This document shows positions 17,663 through 30,076 of a DNA stretch of 64,000 bases, in pieces; position 1 is the first letter of the stretch, and every line of letters begins with the position of its first letter. The stretch covers positions 1,991,001 to 2,055,000 of the forward strand of contig NZ_CP043476.1 of NCBI RefSeq assembly GCF_009769165.1, written 5' to 3'. The notes under the pieces are model-generated. The model was not told the origin of the DNA and made no database searches. It saw only the letters and a program-made list of their open reading frames with translations. This stretch comes from Xanthomonas hyacinthi. GTDB taxonomy: Bacteria > Pseudomonadota > Gammaproteobacteria > Xanthomonadales > Xanthomonadaceae. Both the position numbers and the translations under genes were made by a program.

Positions 17663-20431
17663 ATGTCGCTATCGTCGCATTCCCGTTTGCTTCCTCAGGC
17701 CGTGCACGCCTGTCTGCAGCTCGGCCTGGCCATGGCGCTGTGCGCCCCGGCGCTGGCGCAGACGCCACCAGCGGCGCCGGCCGCGGCGCGCATCGCCTTC
17801 GATATCCCGGCGCAGGACCTGGCCGGCGCGCTGGTCGCCTTCGGCCGCGTCTCGCAGCAACAGCTGGCGTACGACCGGGCGGTGGTTGCCGGCAAGCGCA
17901 GCAGCCCGCTCGGCGGCAGCTACGGCATCGAGGAAGGCCTGGACCTGTTGCTGGCCGGCACCGGATTGGCGGTGCGCGCGGCCGGCAACCACGTGCTGGC
18001 GATCGAGGCGGCGCCGGCCAGCGGCGGCGCGCAGACGCTGGATGCGGTGATCGTCACCGGCACCACGGCGGCGCACCGCACTGTGCTGCAGTCGTCCTCG
18101 GCGATCACCGTGGCCGATCAGCAGGCGCTGGAACGCAAGGCGCCGCGCAGCACCGCGCAGGCGCTGGAGCTGATCCCGGGCATGTTCGTGGAGGCCTCCG
18201 GCGGCGAGATCTCCAATAATTTTTCGGTGCGCGGCATGCCCGGCGGCAGCCAGCAGTTCGTGCAGCTGTCCGAGGACGGCCTGCCGGTGTTCTACAGCAA
18301 CGCGCTGGCCGACACGATCCTCAAGCAGGAGGTGAGCATCGACCGCATGGAGGCGGTGCGCGGCGGCACTTCCGGCATCCTCACCGTCAACGGCGCCGGC
18401 GCCACGGTCAACTTCCTGACCCGCAAGCCCGGCGCCGAGCCGGAAGGCACGCTGCGCCTGACCACCTCCGACTTCGGCACGCGCCGCATCGACCTGTGGC
18501 AGGGCGGACCGATCGACGCCAATTGGCAGTACAGCGTCGGCGGCTTCTACCGCCGCTCCGACGGCGTCCGCGACTCGGGTTTCACCGGCGACCACGGCGG
18601 CATCTTCCGCGCCGCGATCGGGCGCATGTTCGAGCGCGGTCAATTCGGCTTCAACCTCAAGCTGGTCGACGACCACAACACCTTTCAGTTGCCGATCCCG
18701 CTGCAGGATGCGGACGATCCGCGTGGCGTGCCCGGCCTGGACGCCACCACCGGCACCATGCTCAGCCGCGACAACGCGGTGATGCGGGTACGTACCGCAC
18801 CGGCCTCCGGCCGCAGCTGGCAGCGCCACGACCTGCGCGACGGCGTGCATGCCACCGCGTTCGCGCCCGGCTACCAGTTCGAATACGACATCGACGACGG
18901 CCTGAGCTTCCGCTCCAAGGGCCGCTACACCGATTTCAAGAGCGACTTCAACGCGGTGTTCAGTTCCGACAACGCCTCGCTGGTGCCGGCCGCCTACCGC
19001 CTGGACCGCGCCAACTTCAGCGACATCGGCGTGCTGCTGGACCGCTTCGCCGCGCAGGGCGCGGTGCAGGCCGGGCTGCGCCGCGTCCGCAACGGCGAGG
19101 TGATCGCCGGCGCCGACGCGCTGAACGCGCTCAACGGCAACGGCCTGGTCACCCACAGCATCACCGGCGACAACCGCCGCGATGTGGAAGAATTCGTCAA
19201 CGACGCCAGCCTGACCTGGCACAACGAGCGCAACAGCTTCACCGCCGGCCTGCTGTATTTCCACAGCCGGGTGCGCGATTCCAACATCGGCGCCTCGACC
19301 TTCGTCAGCGAGGTACGCAACCATCCCGATCGCATGGACATCGTCGCGCTCGACGCGGCCGGCAACGTGGTCGGCGCGCTGACCGAGGACGGCCTGCTCA
19401 ACTACAGCAACTGGGGCGACAGCAACAACCACTACAGCGCCGATTCGTTTTCGCTCTACCTCAACGACGAGTTCCAGGCCACCGAGCGCCTGCGCATCGA
19501 CGGCGGCGTGCGTGTGGAGCGCTACGACATCGACTTCTACGAGGGCATTTCCACGCCGATGCAGCCGATCGAAGGCGCCTTCGACGCCAACGGCAACGAC
19601 GTGGACGACATCATCGCCAACAACTACCTGGCGCAGTTCGGCGGCGGCGCGTTCACCGGCCGCTACACCCACTACGACCGCGGCTTCACCCAGACCGCGG
19701 CCACGCTGGGCGGCACCTACCTGCTCGGCGACAACTTCGCGCTGTATGCGCGCTATGCGCGCGGCTTCCAGGCCAACGGCCGCTTCGATCCGGTCAAGAT
19801 CGACTTCGGCGAGATCGGCCTGCGCTACCAGAGCCGGGCGCTGACCGCGTCGCTGACCGGCTTCCGCACCACCTACAAGGACTTCCTGTTCTCGCGCCTG
19901 CCGCCGGGCGCGGCGACCGAGGTGCGCTTCTATTCGGACATCGTGTCCAACGGCGTGGAGTTCGATGTGCTGTGGAAGCCGGCGCGCTATTTCCAGCTGC
20001 AGGTCACCGGCGTGGTGCAGCGTTCGGAGATCCAGGTCAACGACGACCAGGGTACCGGCTTCGCCAACGTGTTCGACGGCAACAAGCCCGAGCGCACACC
20101 GCCGGTCAATGTCACCGTGACCCCGAGCCTGCTGCTGCCGGACGGACGCGGCGAGGTCTACCTGTCCTACCACTACCTGGACAAGATGTATTCGGACATC
20201 GCCAACAGCCTGGAACTGCCGAGCTACGGCGTATGGAGCGCAGGCGTGATGTACCGGCTCGCGCCGAAATGGCAGCTGCAGGCGAACCTGGACAACCTGA
20301 CCGACGAAGTCGGCCTGACCGAAGGCAATCCGCGTTCGGGATTCGTCGAGAACAGCGGCGTGTCCGGCGCGTTCTACGCGCGGCCGATCCTGGGCCGCAA
20401 CCTGCTGCTGAGCCTGACCTACGATTTCTGA
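17663..20431 (+). CDS. TonB-dependent transducing outer-membrane receptor with STN domain
   Basis: 922 residues from ATG 17663; GAGGAGAG about 9 bases upstream favours this over ATG 17645. Order: signal peptide (LGLAMALCAPALA), STN signalling domain (IAFDIPAQDLAGALVAFGRVS, ~50-100), plug domain (~125-245, with NNFSVRGMPGGSQQF and RMEAVRGGTSGIL), then a 22-strand barrel ending LLLSLTYDF. The STN domain contacts FecR-like proteins in the periplasm, so ligand uptake should switch on the upstream sigma factor. The barrel resembles FhuE/FpvA-type ferrisiderophore receptors, but the sequence alone does not fix the ligand; the next gene hints at a glycan. Confidence 0.92.
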   Translation: MSLSSHSRLLPQAVHACLQLGLAMALCAPALAQTPPAAPAAARIAFDIPAQDLAGALVAFGRVSQQQLAYDRAVVAGKRSSPLGGSYGIEEGLDLLLAGTGLAVRAAGNHVLAIEAAPASGGAQTLDAVIVTGTTAAHRTVLQSSSAITVADQQALERKAPRSTAQALELIPGMFVEASGGEISNNFSVRGMPGGSQQFVQLSEDGLPVFYSNALADTILKQEVSIDRMEAVRGGTSGILTVNGAGATVNFLTRKPGAEPEGTLRLTTSDFGTRRIDLWQGGPIDANWQYSVGGFYRRSDGVRDSGFTGDHGGIFRAAIGRMFERGQFGFNLKLVDDHNTFQLPIPLQDADDPRGVPGLDATTGTMLSRDNAVMRVRTAPASGRSWQRHDLRDGVHATAFAPGYQFEYDIDDGLSFRSKGRYTDFKSDFNAVFSSDNASLVPAAYRLDRANFSDIGVLLDRFAAQGAVQAGLRRVRNGEVIAGADALNALNGNGLVTHSITGDNRRDVEEFVNDASLTWHNERNSFTAGLLYFHSRVRDSNIGASTFVSEVRNHPDRMDIVALDAAGNVVGALTEDGLLNYSNWGDSNNHYSADSFSLYLNDEFQATERLRIDGGVRVERYDIDFYEGISTPMQPIEGAFDANGNDVDDIIANNYLAQFGGGAFTGRYTHYDRGFTQTAATLGGTYLLGDNFALYARYARGFQANGRFDPVKIDFGEIGLRYQSRALTASLTGFRTTYKDFLFSRLPPGAATEVRFYSDIVSNGVEFDVLWKPARYFQLQVTGVVQRSEIQVNDDQGTGFANVFDGNKPERTPPVNVTVTPSLLLPDGRGEVYLSYHYLDKMYSDIANSLELPSYGVWSAGVMYRLAPKWQLQANLDNLTDEVGLTEGNPRSGFVENSGVSGAFYARPILGRNLLLSLTYDF

Positions 20432-20447
20432 GCGAGGAGCCGCCTCC

Positions 20448-22544
20448 ATGCCCGTTCTTTTCCGCCGCACCGCCGGCGTCGCGCTGGCGCTGGCGCTGTC
20501 GATGGCGCTGGGCGGCCCTGCGCTCGCCGCGCAGGCGCCGGCCGCCGCCGCCGCGCAGGCCGCCAGCGACACCGGCGACACCGGCGACATCTTGCGCTTC
20601 CGGATCCGCGAAGGCCGCAACGACAACCTGTTCTACCGGCACGGACCGGTCGCGGCGCATGCGCTGCTGACCTCCGGCACGCAGCCACGGTTGCTGGCGG
20701 CGTTCCCTGCCGGTAACAGCGGCGTCGGGCTGTGGTTCGAGGCCGGCGCGGCGCCGATGCAATGGCAGGCCCAGGGCGAGCTGCGCGAACTGGTCCGCGC
20801 CGACGCGCGCGGGCGCACGCTACGCGGCATCGCGCTGGAGGCCAGCAGCGACGCGGCCACGCTGACGGTGCGCGAGGCGGTGCTGGGCAGCATCCGCGTG
20901 CTGCGCGATTTCCAGGCATTGGGCGAGCGGCCGGACGCGGTGGCGAGCGTCGTGCCGACCCGCGACGGCCGGCGCCTGCGCTGGGCGCGCGAGCGGCTCG
21001 ACGGCGCCGCCGGCTATGCGCTGGAGCTGGAGCTGCTCGATGGCCGCATCGACGCGCGCGCCGGCCAGCCGATCATGCTGCATGCGCCGCCTGGCAAGCC
21101 GCTGCGGGTGCGCTTCAGCGCGCTCACCGGGGAGCCGCCGTTGACCCCGTTGGATGCGGCGCAGCTGTTCGCGCCGGCCGCCGGCCGCGATCCGCGCAGC
21201 CGCCAGGCGCTGGCGTTCCTCAGCTACCGCGAGAAGCTGCTGGCCGGCTCCTGGCGCTTCGATACCTATTTCGGTCGCGACACGCTGATGTCGCTGCGCC
21301 TGCTGCTGCCGGCACTGGTGCCGGAGGCGGTGGAGGCCGGGCTGGGCTCGGTGCTGGCGCGGCTGGACCGCGACGGCGAGGTCGCGCACGAGGAGGACAT
21401 CGGCGAATTCGCGGTGCTGCGCCATCGGCAGCGCGACGGGCGCGACGATGCCACGCCGATCTACGACTACGGCATGGTCGACGACGACTTCATGCTGGCG
21501 CCGGTGGCGGCCGCGTGGCTGCTGGACAGTGCCGATGGCCGCGCCCGCGCCGCTGCGTTCCTGGCCCGCACCACGCCCGCCGGCGAGCGCTACGGCGCGG
21601 CGCTGGCGCGCAACCTGCTGTGGGTGGTGGCGCGCAGCGCGGCATTCGCCGAGACGCCGCGCTGGGATCGCCTGATCGCCCTGCAGCCGGGCCACAACGC
21701 CGGGCAGTGGCGCGACAGCGAACACGGGCTGGGCGGCGGCCGCTATGCCTACGACGTCAATGCCGTGTTCGTGCCGGCGGCGCTGCAGGCGATCGCGCGG
21801 CTGCAGGCGCAGGGCCTGCTGCAGCCGTACCTGGGCCTGGCGCAGGCGCAGCGCCTGCAGCGCGCCGCCGGCTTCGCCGAGTGCTGGCAGCGCCATGCGC
21901 CGGCGCTGTTCGCGGTCGAGCGCGCGCCGGAGCAGGCGCGCGCTGCGGTGGCCGCCTACGCGCGCACGGCCGGCGTCGATCCGGCACCGGCGCTGGCGTC
22001 GCTGCCGCGCACGCCGCTGCGTTTCGCCGCGCTGGCGCTGGACGCCGACGGACAACCGCTGCCGGTGCTGCATTCGGACGGCGGCTTTGCGCTGCTGTTG
22101 CTGGATCCGTCCGCGGCCGCGCTCGATGCGCTGGTGGACGCGCTGCTGCGCCCGTTCCCGGCCGGACTGATGACCGACGTCGGCCTGCTGGTGGCCAATC
22201 CCGCCTATGCGCCGGCGCTGCAGCCGCGGTTCGGCGCCGATGCCTACCATGGCACCGTGGTCTGGTCGTGGCAGCAGGCGGTGCTGGCCGCGGGCCTGGA
22301 GCGCCAGCTGCGGCGCGAGGACCTGCCGGCGGCGACCCGCGCGCGCCTGCTGGCGGCGCGCCAGCGGCTATGGACGGCAATCGATGCGGCGCGCACGGTG
22401 CGCACCTCGGAGCTGTGGTCGTGGCGCTATGCCGACGGCCGCTACGCGGTGCGCGCGTTCGGCCAGGACCACGGCGATGCGGACGAATCCAACGCCGCGC
22501 AGCTGTGGAGCACGGTGTTCCTGGCGCTGCGGCCACCGCCATGA
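20448..22544 (+). CDS. Secreted (alpha/alpha)6-barrel glycosidase-like protein
   Basis: 698 residues with a signal peptide (VALALALSMALGGPALA). From about residue 250 the protein resembles six-hairpin glycosidases of the amylo-1,6-glucosidase/GH15/GH63 type: SWRFDTYFGRDTLMSLRLLLPAL (the GRDT turn near 275), YDYGMVDDDFMLAP, GGRYAYDVNAVFVPAAL, and YHGTVVWSWQQAVLAAGL. A beta-sandwich-like N-terminal domain (~50-230) precedes the barrel. Candidate acids include the Glu/Asp in HEEDIGEFAVLRH. The start follows GAGGAG and comes 16 bases after the receptor stop, so it is almost certainly cotranscribed with the receptor. Enzymatic activity is inferred from fold-level resemblance only. Confidence 0.7.
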   Translation: MPVLFRRTAGVALALALSMALGGPALAAQAPAAAAAQAASDTGDTGDILRFRIREGRNDNLFYRHGPVAAHALLTSGTQPRLLAAFPAGNSGVGLWFEAGAAPMQWQAQGELRELVRADARGRTLRGIALEASSDAATLTVREAVLGSIRVLRDFQALGERPDAVASVVPTRDGRRLRWARERLDGAAGYALELELLDGRIDARAGQPIMLHAPPGKPLRVRFSALTGEPPLTPLDAAQLFAPAAGRDPRSRQALAFLSYREKLLAGSWRFDTYFGRDTLMSLRLLLPALVPEAVEAGLGSVLARLDRDGEVAHEEDIGEFAVLRHRQRDGRDDATPIYDYGMVDDDFMLAPVAAAWLLDSADGRARAAAFLARTTPAGERYGAALARNLLWVVARSAAFAETPRWDRLIALQPGHNAGQWRDSEHGLGGGRYAYDVNAVFVPAALQAIARLQAQGLLQPYLGLAQAQRLQRAAGFAECWQRHAPALFAVERAPEQARAAVAAYARTAGVDPAPALASLPRTPLRFAALALDADGQPLPVLHSDGGFALLLLDPSAAALDALVDALLRPFPAGLMTDVGLLVANPAYAPALQPRFGADAYHGTVVWSWQQAVLAAGLERQLRREDLPAATRARLLAARQRLWTAIDAARTVRTSELWSWRYADGRYAVRAFGQDHGDADESNAAQLWSTVFLALRPPP

Positions 22545-22586
22545 GCGGGTGCGGCCATGACGCACACGATGCGCGGCGCGCCTCCG

Positions 22587-22650
22587 TGGAAGGGGCTTCA
22601 GGCCCGACGCGCTATCGGTATGCGTCGGGGCTGAAGTCCCCCCGACAGGA
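22587..22650. repeat. Dispersed GGCTTCAGCC-type inverted repeat pair between convergent genes
   Basis: GGAAGGGGCTTCAGGCCCGACGC and, 18 bases on, GCGTCGGGGCTGAAGTCCCC pair with each other to make a long hairpin exactly between the convergent ends of the glycosidase-like gene and ntrC. It may serve as a transcription barrier. Confidence 0.65.
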
Positions 22651-22665
22651 CGCTGCGGCGTTCGC

Positions 22666-24099
<1,434 letters not shown>

Positions 24100-24109
24100 C
24101 GGAATGCTC

Positions 24110-25147
24110 CTATTCGGGGTCCGCTGCGGCCTGCGGCAGCAGCAGGGTGAAGACGGTATGCCCGGGGCGGGAGCGGAAGGTCAGCGAACCGGCGTGTTCG
24201 CGCGCCACCTGCTGCGCCAGCGCCAGGCCCAGGCCGCTGCCTTCGGCGCGGCCGCTGACCAGCGGCAGGAACAGATGTTCAGCCAATTCCTCCGGCACGC
24301 CGCGGCCGTCGTCGACGATCTCCAGGCGCACGCCGCGCGCATGCACGCGGTCGCGGATGCGCTGGGCGTGCTCGACGCGGGTGCGCAAGGTCACCTGCGC
24401 GGCGCCGGCCTGGATCGCATTGCGGACCAGGTTCCACACCGCCTGGGTCAGGCGGTCGGCGTCGCCGAGGAACTCGGGAATGCTGGGGTCGTAGTCGCGC
24501 TGCAGACGCATCGACCAGCCGCCTTCGTTCTCGGCCAGGCGCAGCACCCGCTCCAGCACCGCGTGGATGTTGAGCATGGCGTGCGGCCGCGCCGGTGCCG
24601 GCGACAGCAGCTGGTCGAGCAGGCTGTTGAGGCGTTCGATTTCCGCGCCGATCAAGTCGATCAGCTCGCGTTCGTCCTCGTCGCGATGCTGCGCGCGCCG
24701 CGCCAGCAACTGCGCGGCGCCCTTGAGTCCGGCCAGCGGATTGCGTAGCTCGTGGGCCAGCCCCTTCAACGCCGCGCCGAGCGCATTGGGCAGCGCCTGG
24801 GCCGGATCCAGGGTGGGAAATTCGTCGACCGGATGCGCTTCGAGCAGCCAGCCGCCGACGTCCAGCCGCGACAGCCAGCCCTCGGCGAAGCGCGGGGTCT
24901 CGCCTGGAATGGCCAGCGCCATGCGGTGCAGGCGCAGCACGTCGCGTTCGTCGTTGAGCAGGAACCGCGCCAGCGCGTCGCCCTGCGCTTCCAGCGACGC
25001 CAGCGGCTGGTCGAGCAGGCGCCGCACGCTGACGCCCAGCCAGCGCGCGAAGGCCGGATTGGCGCCGAGCAGGCGGCCGTCGGCATCGGCCCAGACCACC
25101 GGGGTGCCGAGCGCATCGAGCGGGGGTGGAGGCGAGGTCATCAGCAT
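24110..25147 (-). CDS. glnL: Nitrogen regulation sensor kinase NtrB (NR-II)
   Basis: 345 residues if started at ATG 25147 (ATGCTGATGACC gives a second choice at 25141). A PAS domain (TPVVWADADGRLLGANPAFARWLG) is followed by the HisKA motif HELRNPLAGLKGAAQLL with the autophosphorylated His, and the ATP-binding HATPase core (NLVRNAIQAGA, VEDDGRGVP-like IVDDGRGVPEEL, GSGLGLALAQQV). With PII protein it controls NtrC phosphorylation. Start choice is uncertain because an NtrC-type palindrome covers the upstream bases. Confidence 0.93.
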   Translation of the reverse strand: MLMTSPPPPLDALGTPVVWADADGRLLGANPAFARWLGVSVRRLLDQPLASLEAQGDALARFLLNDERDVLRLHRMALAIPGETPRFAEGWLSRLDVGGWLLEAHPVDEFPTLDPAQALPNALGAALKGLAHELRNPLAGLKGAAQLLARRAQHRDEDERELIDLIGAEIERLNSLLDQLLSPAPARPHAMLNIHAVLERVLRLAENEGGWSMRLQRDYDPSIPEFLGDADRLTQAVWNLVRNAIQAGAAQVTLRTRVEHAQRIRDRVHARGVRLEIVDDGRGVPEELAEHLFLPLVSGRAEGSGLGLALAQQVAREHAGSLTFRSRPGHTVFTLLLPQAAADPE

Positions 25148-25164
25148 TGCACCAATGTAGTGCA
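25148..25164. promoter_or_regulatory. NtrC-type operator overlapping the ntrB translation start
   Basis: TGCACCAATGTAGTGCA matches the NtrC consensus TGCACCA-N3-TGGTGCA with one mismatch. It directly abuts the ntrB ATG at 25147. No sigma-54 element accompanies it, so repression of a sigma-70 promoter (as reported for E. coli glnLp) is the likely mode. Confidence 0.65.
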
Positions 25165-25449
25165 AAAGCGGCTGGAGAGCGCTGAACGCCTGGCAGTGCG
25201 GAACGCGCGCCGGAACACGCTGGCGCCGCCGGCCGCCGCCGCGCGGCCTATCGCCGCCACCGCCGCCCCGGGGCGCAAGGCCCCGCAGGCAACGGGAAAA
25301 AAGTAATTAGGGGGTCGGGCGAGGCGAGCGGCCACGCAGGAATACCTCGATCGCTAAGAAAACTGCCGTCGTTCCGCCCCATGGAGCGCCGGCGATGGCC
25401 TCTGACCGCCAGGACCGGGCATGCCGGTCGCAGGCGGGATTGCTGCAGC

Positions 25450-25474
25450 GGCCCGCGACGCGAGGTCGCGGGCC
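25450..25474 (-). terminator. Hairpin after amtB (terminator-like)
   Basis: GGCCCGCGAC / GTCGCGGGCC makes a perfect 10-bp stem with a 5-base loop, about 10 bases downstream of the amtB stop on the minus strand. There is no T run, so it may stabilise the mRNA end rather than terminate. The remainder of the 25166-25482 gap shows nothing else. Confidence 0.5.
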
Positions 25475-25482
25475 GGTCTTGC

Positions 25483-26919
25483 TCAGGACTCGTAGGCGGC
25501 TTCGCCGTGCGAGGTGATGTCCAGGCCCTCGCGCTCGGCTTCTTCCGACACCCGCAGGCCGAACACCAGCTTGGCGACCAGGAAGCCGACCACCGAAACC
25601 ACGCCGATCCAGACCACGGTCACGCCCACGCCGGTGGCCTGCACCAGCACCTGGTGGCCCATGCTCACGCCTTCGGCATAGCCGGCGCCGCCCAGGGCCT
25701 TGTCGGTGAACACGCCGGTCAGGATCGCGCCGACGATGCCGCCCACCCCGTGCACGCCGAACACGTCCAGCGTGTCGTCGGCATTGAGCAGCTTCTTCAG
25801 GCCGGTCACGCCCCACACGCAGATCGCGCCGGCGGCCACGCCGATGGCGATCGCGCCGAACGGGCCGACGGTACCGGCGGCCGGGGTGATGCCGACCAGG
25901 CCGGCGACCATGCCCGAGGCCACGCCCAGCGCCGAGGACTTGCCCTTGACCAGCTTCTCGACCAGCGACCAGGCCAGCACCGCCGCGGCGGTGGCCAGCA
26001 GCGTGTTGAGGAAGGCCAGCGCCGCGGTGGCGTTGGCTTCCAGGGCCGAACCGGCGTTGAAGCCGAACCAGCCCACCCACAGCAGCGAGGCGCCGACGAA
26101 GGTCAGGGTCACGTTGTGCGGCTTGAGCGCGGTCTGGCCGAATCCCAGGCGCTTGCCGACGAAGTAGGACCCGACCAGGCCGGCCACACCGGCGTTGATG
26201 TGCACCACGGTGCCGCCGGCGAAGTCCAGCGCGCCCTTGGTGAACAGGAAGCCCGGCGCCGCCCACACCATATGCGCCAGCGGCAGGTAGCCGAAGGTGA
26301 ACCAGATGACGATGAACAGCAGCACCGCGGCGAACTTCACGCGCTCGGCGAAGGCGCCGAGGATCAGCGTGCCGGTGATGCCGGCGAAGGTCAGCTGGAA
26401 GGCGACGAACACGTACTCCGGCAGCTTGAAGCCCTTGGAGAAGGTGTCGGCCAATGTGGTGGTGTCCACCCCGTGCAGCAGCGCCTTGTTGAGCGTGCCG
26501 ATGTACGGACCGCCGTCGGCGAAGGCCAGGCTGTAGCCGTACAGCACCCACAGGATCGAGATCAGCGAGAACACCACGCCGACCTGGATCAGCACCGACA
26601 GCACGTTCTTGGAGCGCACCATGCCGCCGTAGAACAGCGCCAGGCCCGGCACCACCATCAGCAGCACCAGCAGCGTGGAGGTCAGCATCCAGGCGACGTC
26701 GCCCTTGTCCACGACCGGCGCGGCGACAGCCGGCGCGGCAGCGGCCGGCGGCGCCGGCGGGGTCAGTTGTTCGGTGACCACGTCCGCCGTCGGCACCGGC
26801 GTCACTTCGGCCTGGGCGAAGGCCGTGCCGGGCACGCCCACCGCCATCGCGCTGACCAGCATCAGCATGCATACCGCGTAGAACCGGGCCTTCCACCCGG
26901 AGAAAAGACCTGTCTTCAT
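25483..26919 (-). CDS. amtB: Ammonium transporter AmtB
   Basis: 478 residues from ATG 26919. A cleavable signal peptide (YAVCMLMLVSAMAVGVPGTAFA) and an Ala/Pro-rich linker precede eleven transmembrane helices. The ammonium-transporter signature is in the segment DFAGGTVVHINAGVAGLVG with the pore His; a second pore His lies in VFGVHGVGGIVGAIL. It conducts ammonium across the inner membrane and is gated by GlnK. It lies 19 bases downstream of glnK, forming the standard glnK-amtB pair. Confidence 0.96.
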   Translation of the reverse strand: MKTGLFSGWKARFYAVCMLMLVSAMAVGVPGTAFAQAEVTPVPTADVVTEQLTPPAPPAAAAPAVAAPVVDKGDVAWMLTSTLLVLLMVVPGLALFYGGMVRSKNVLSVLIQVGVVFSLISILWVLYGYSLAFADGGPYIGTLNKALLHGVDTTTLADTFSKGFKLPEYVFVAFQLTFAGITGTLILGAFAERVKFAAVLLFIVIWFTFGYLPLAHMVWAAPGFLFTKGALDFAGGTVVHINAGVAGLVGSYFVGKRLGFGQTALKPHNVTLTFVGASLLWVGWFGFNAGSALEANATAALAFLNTLLATAAAVLAWSLVEKLVKGKSSALGVASGMVAGLVGITPAAGTVGPFGAIAIGVAAGAICVWGVTGLKKLLNADDTLDVFGVHGVGGIVGAILTGVFTDKALGGAGYAEGVSMGHQVLVQATGVGVTVVWIGVVSVVGFLVAKLVFGLRVSEEAEREGLDITSHGEAAYES

Positions 26920-26938
26920 GAGGGGCTCCAAGGTGGGG

Positions 26939-28998
<2,060 letters not shown>

Positions 28999-29039
28999 CG
29001 ATGAAACCTCGGGCTGGTGAATGACTTGGCCCCAGTGAC

Positions 29040-29056
29040 AGCAATCACCGTGCCAA
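29040..29056 (-). promoter_or_regulatory. Sigma-54 promoter of glnA
   Basis: Read on the minus strand: TTGGCACG-GTGA-TTGCT, a full match to the sigma-54 consensus (GG at -24, GC at -12 with correct spacing). Predicted transcript start near 29030, giving a ~30-base leader before the glnA ATG at 28998. Confidence 0.88.
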
Positions 29057-29118
29057 CCGCAACAGATTCACAAGTCCTTGATTTTGGTGAAGAGAGCACG
29101 CCAACGGGGCGAAATGCA

Positions 29119-29163
29119 TGCACCTAAGTGGTTCTATGCCAATTAATGGCACCAAAATGGTGC
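29119..29163. promoter_or_regulatory. Tandem NtrC enhancer sites upstream of glnA
   Basis: The distal site GCACCAAAATGGTGC (29149-29163) is a perfect GCACCA-N3-TGGTGC palindrome; the proximal site TGCACCTAAGTGGTTCT (29119-29135) is a weaker match. Centres are 29 bases apart (about three helical turns) and lie roughly 97 and 126 bases upstream of the predicted glnA start, typical for NtrC enhancers. The distal site is 60 bases before the uppP start. Confidence 0.75.
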
Positions 29164-29222
29164 TCAAAACAATGTTCTATCCTTGCCCGGCATTTCCTCT
29201 CCCACGAGCCGAACCCTCTCCC

Positions 29223-30014
29223 ATGAGCGACATGTTCTCTGCCCTGCTGCTGGGCATCCTCGAAGGCCTGACCGAATTCCTGCCGGTCTCCAGCACCGGC
29301 CACCTGCTGATCGCCGAGCAATGGCTCGGCCGCCGTTCGGACTTCTTCAACATCGTGATCCAGGCCGGCGCGATCCTGGCCACCACCCTGGTGTTCCGGC
29401 AGAAGCTGTGGTCGCTGGCCACCGGGCTGGGCGACCGCGGCAACCGCGATTACGTACTCAAGCTCGGGACCGCGTTCCTGGTCACCGCGGTGGTTGGCCT
29501 GGCGGTGCGCAAGGCCGGCTGGCAGTTGCCGGAGACGGTACAGCCGGTGGCCTGGGCGCTGGTGATCGGCGGCGTGTGGATGCTGGTGGCCGAGCATTTC
29601 GCCGCCAAGCTGCCCGAGCGCGAGCTGGTGACCTGGAAGGTGGCCATCGCGGTGGGCCTGGCACAGGTCGTGGCCGGCGTGTTCCCCGGCACCTCGCGCT
29701 CGGCCGCGACGATCTTCCTGGCGATGCTGCTGGGCCTGAGCAAGCGCTCGGCCGCGGCCGACTTCGCGTTCCTGGTCGGCATCCCGACCATGTTCGCGGC
29801 CAGCGGCTACTCGTTCCTGGAGCTGTACAAGGACGGCGCGGTAGGCAGCGAGGACTGGGGCGATGTGGCCATCGCCTTCGCCGCCGCGGTGGTGACCGGC
29901 TTCGTCGTGGTGAAGTGGCTGCTGGGCTACATCAAGTCGCACCGGTTCACTGCCTTCGCGGTATACCGCATCGTGCTCGGCGCGGCGCTGTTGCTGTGGT
30001 TGCCGGCGGCCTGA
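29223..30014 (+). CDS. uppP: Undecaprenyl-diphosphate phosphatase
   Basis: 263 residues from ATG 29223. The catalytic BacA/UppP motifs are present: EGLTEFLPVSSTGHL near residues 14-28 and VFPGTSRSAAT near 158-168, within about eight transmembrane helices. It dephosphorylates undecaprenyl diphosphate at the periplasmic face to recycle the lipid carrier for peptidoglycan and O-antigen, and over-expression gives bacitracin resistance in other bacteria. Divergent from glnA; the NtrC sites lie between. Confidence 0.96.
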   Translation: MSDMFSALLLGILEGLTEFLPVSSTGHLLIAEQWLGRRSDFFNIVIQAGAILATTLVFRQKLWSLATGLGDRGNRDYVLKLGTAFLVTAVVGLAVRKAGWQLPETVQPVAWALVIGGVWMLVAEHFAAKLPERELVTWKVAIAVGLAQVVAGVFPGTSRSAATIFLAMLLGLSKRSAAADFAFLVGIPTMFAASGYSFLELYKDGAVGSEDWGDVAIAFAAAVVTGFVVVKWLLGYIKSHRFTAFAVYRIVLGAALLLWLPAA

Positions 30015-30038
30015 GGGCTGGTTTGCTGGCGCGCCGGA

Positions 30039-30076
30039 CCCTCACCCCAACCCCTCTCCCGGGGGGAGAGGGGCTT
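30039..30076. repeat. CCCTCACCCC-type repeat forming a hairpin between convergent genes
   Basis: CCCCTCTCCC / GGGGAGAGGGG is a strong stem between the ends of uppP and the YbhB-like gene; its edge overlaps the stop codon of the latter. The same unit is found at 56532-56573 and 59101-59144. It probably works as a shared terminator. Confidence 0.65.

Noticed and set aside
17669..20626. A 985-codon open frame opposite the TonB-receptor gene
   Set aside because: It is a GC-driven shadow: low-complexity residues with no motif, while the plus strand has a complete signal-STN-plug-barrel protein.
25165..25185. Sigma-54 promoter upstream of ntrB
   Set aside because: TTGC fits the -12 element but the GG of the -24 element is absent (CAGCC instead).
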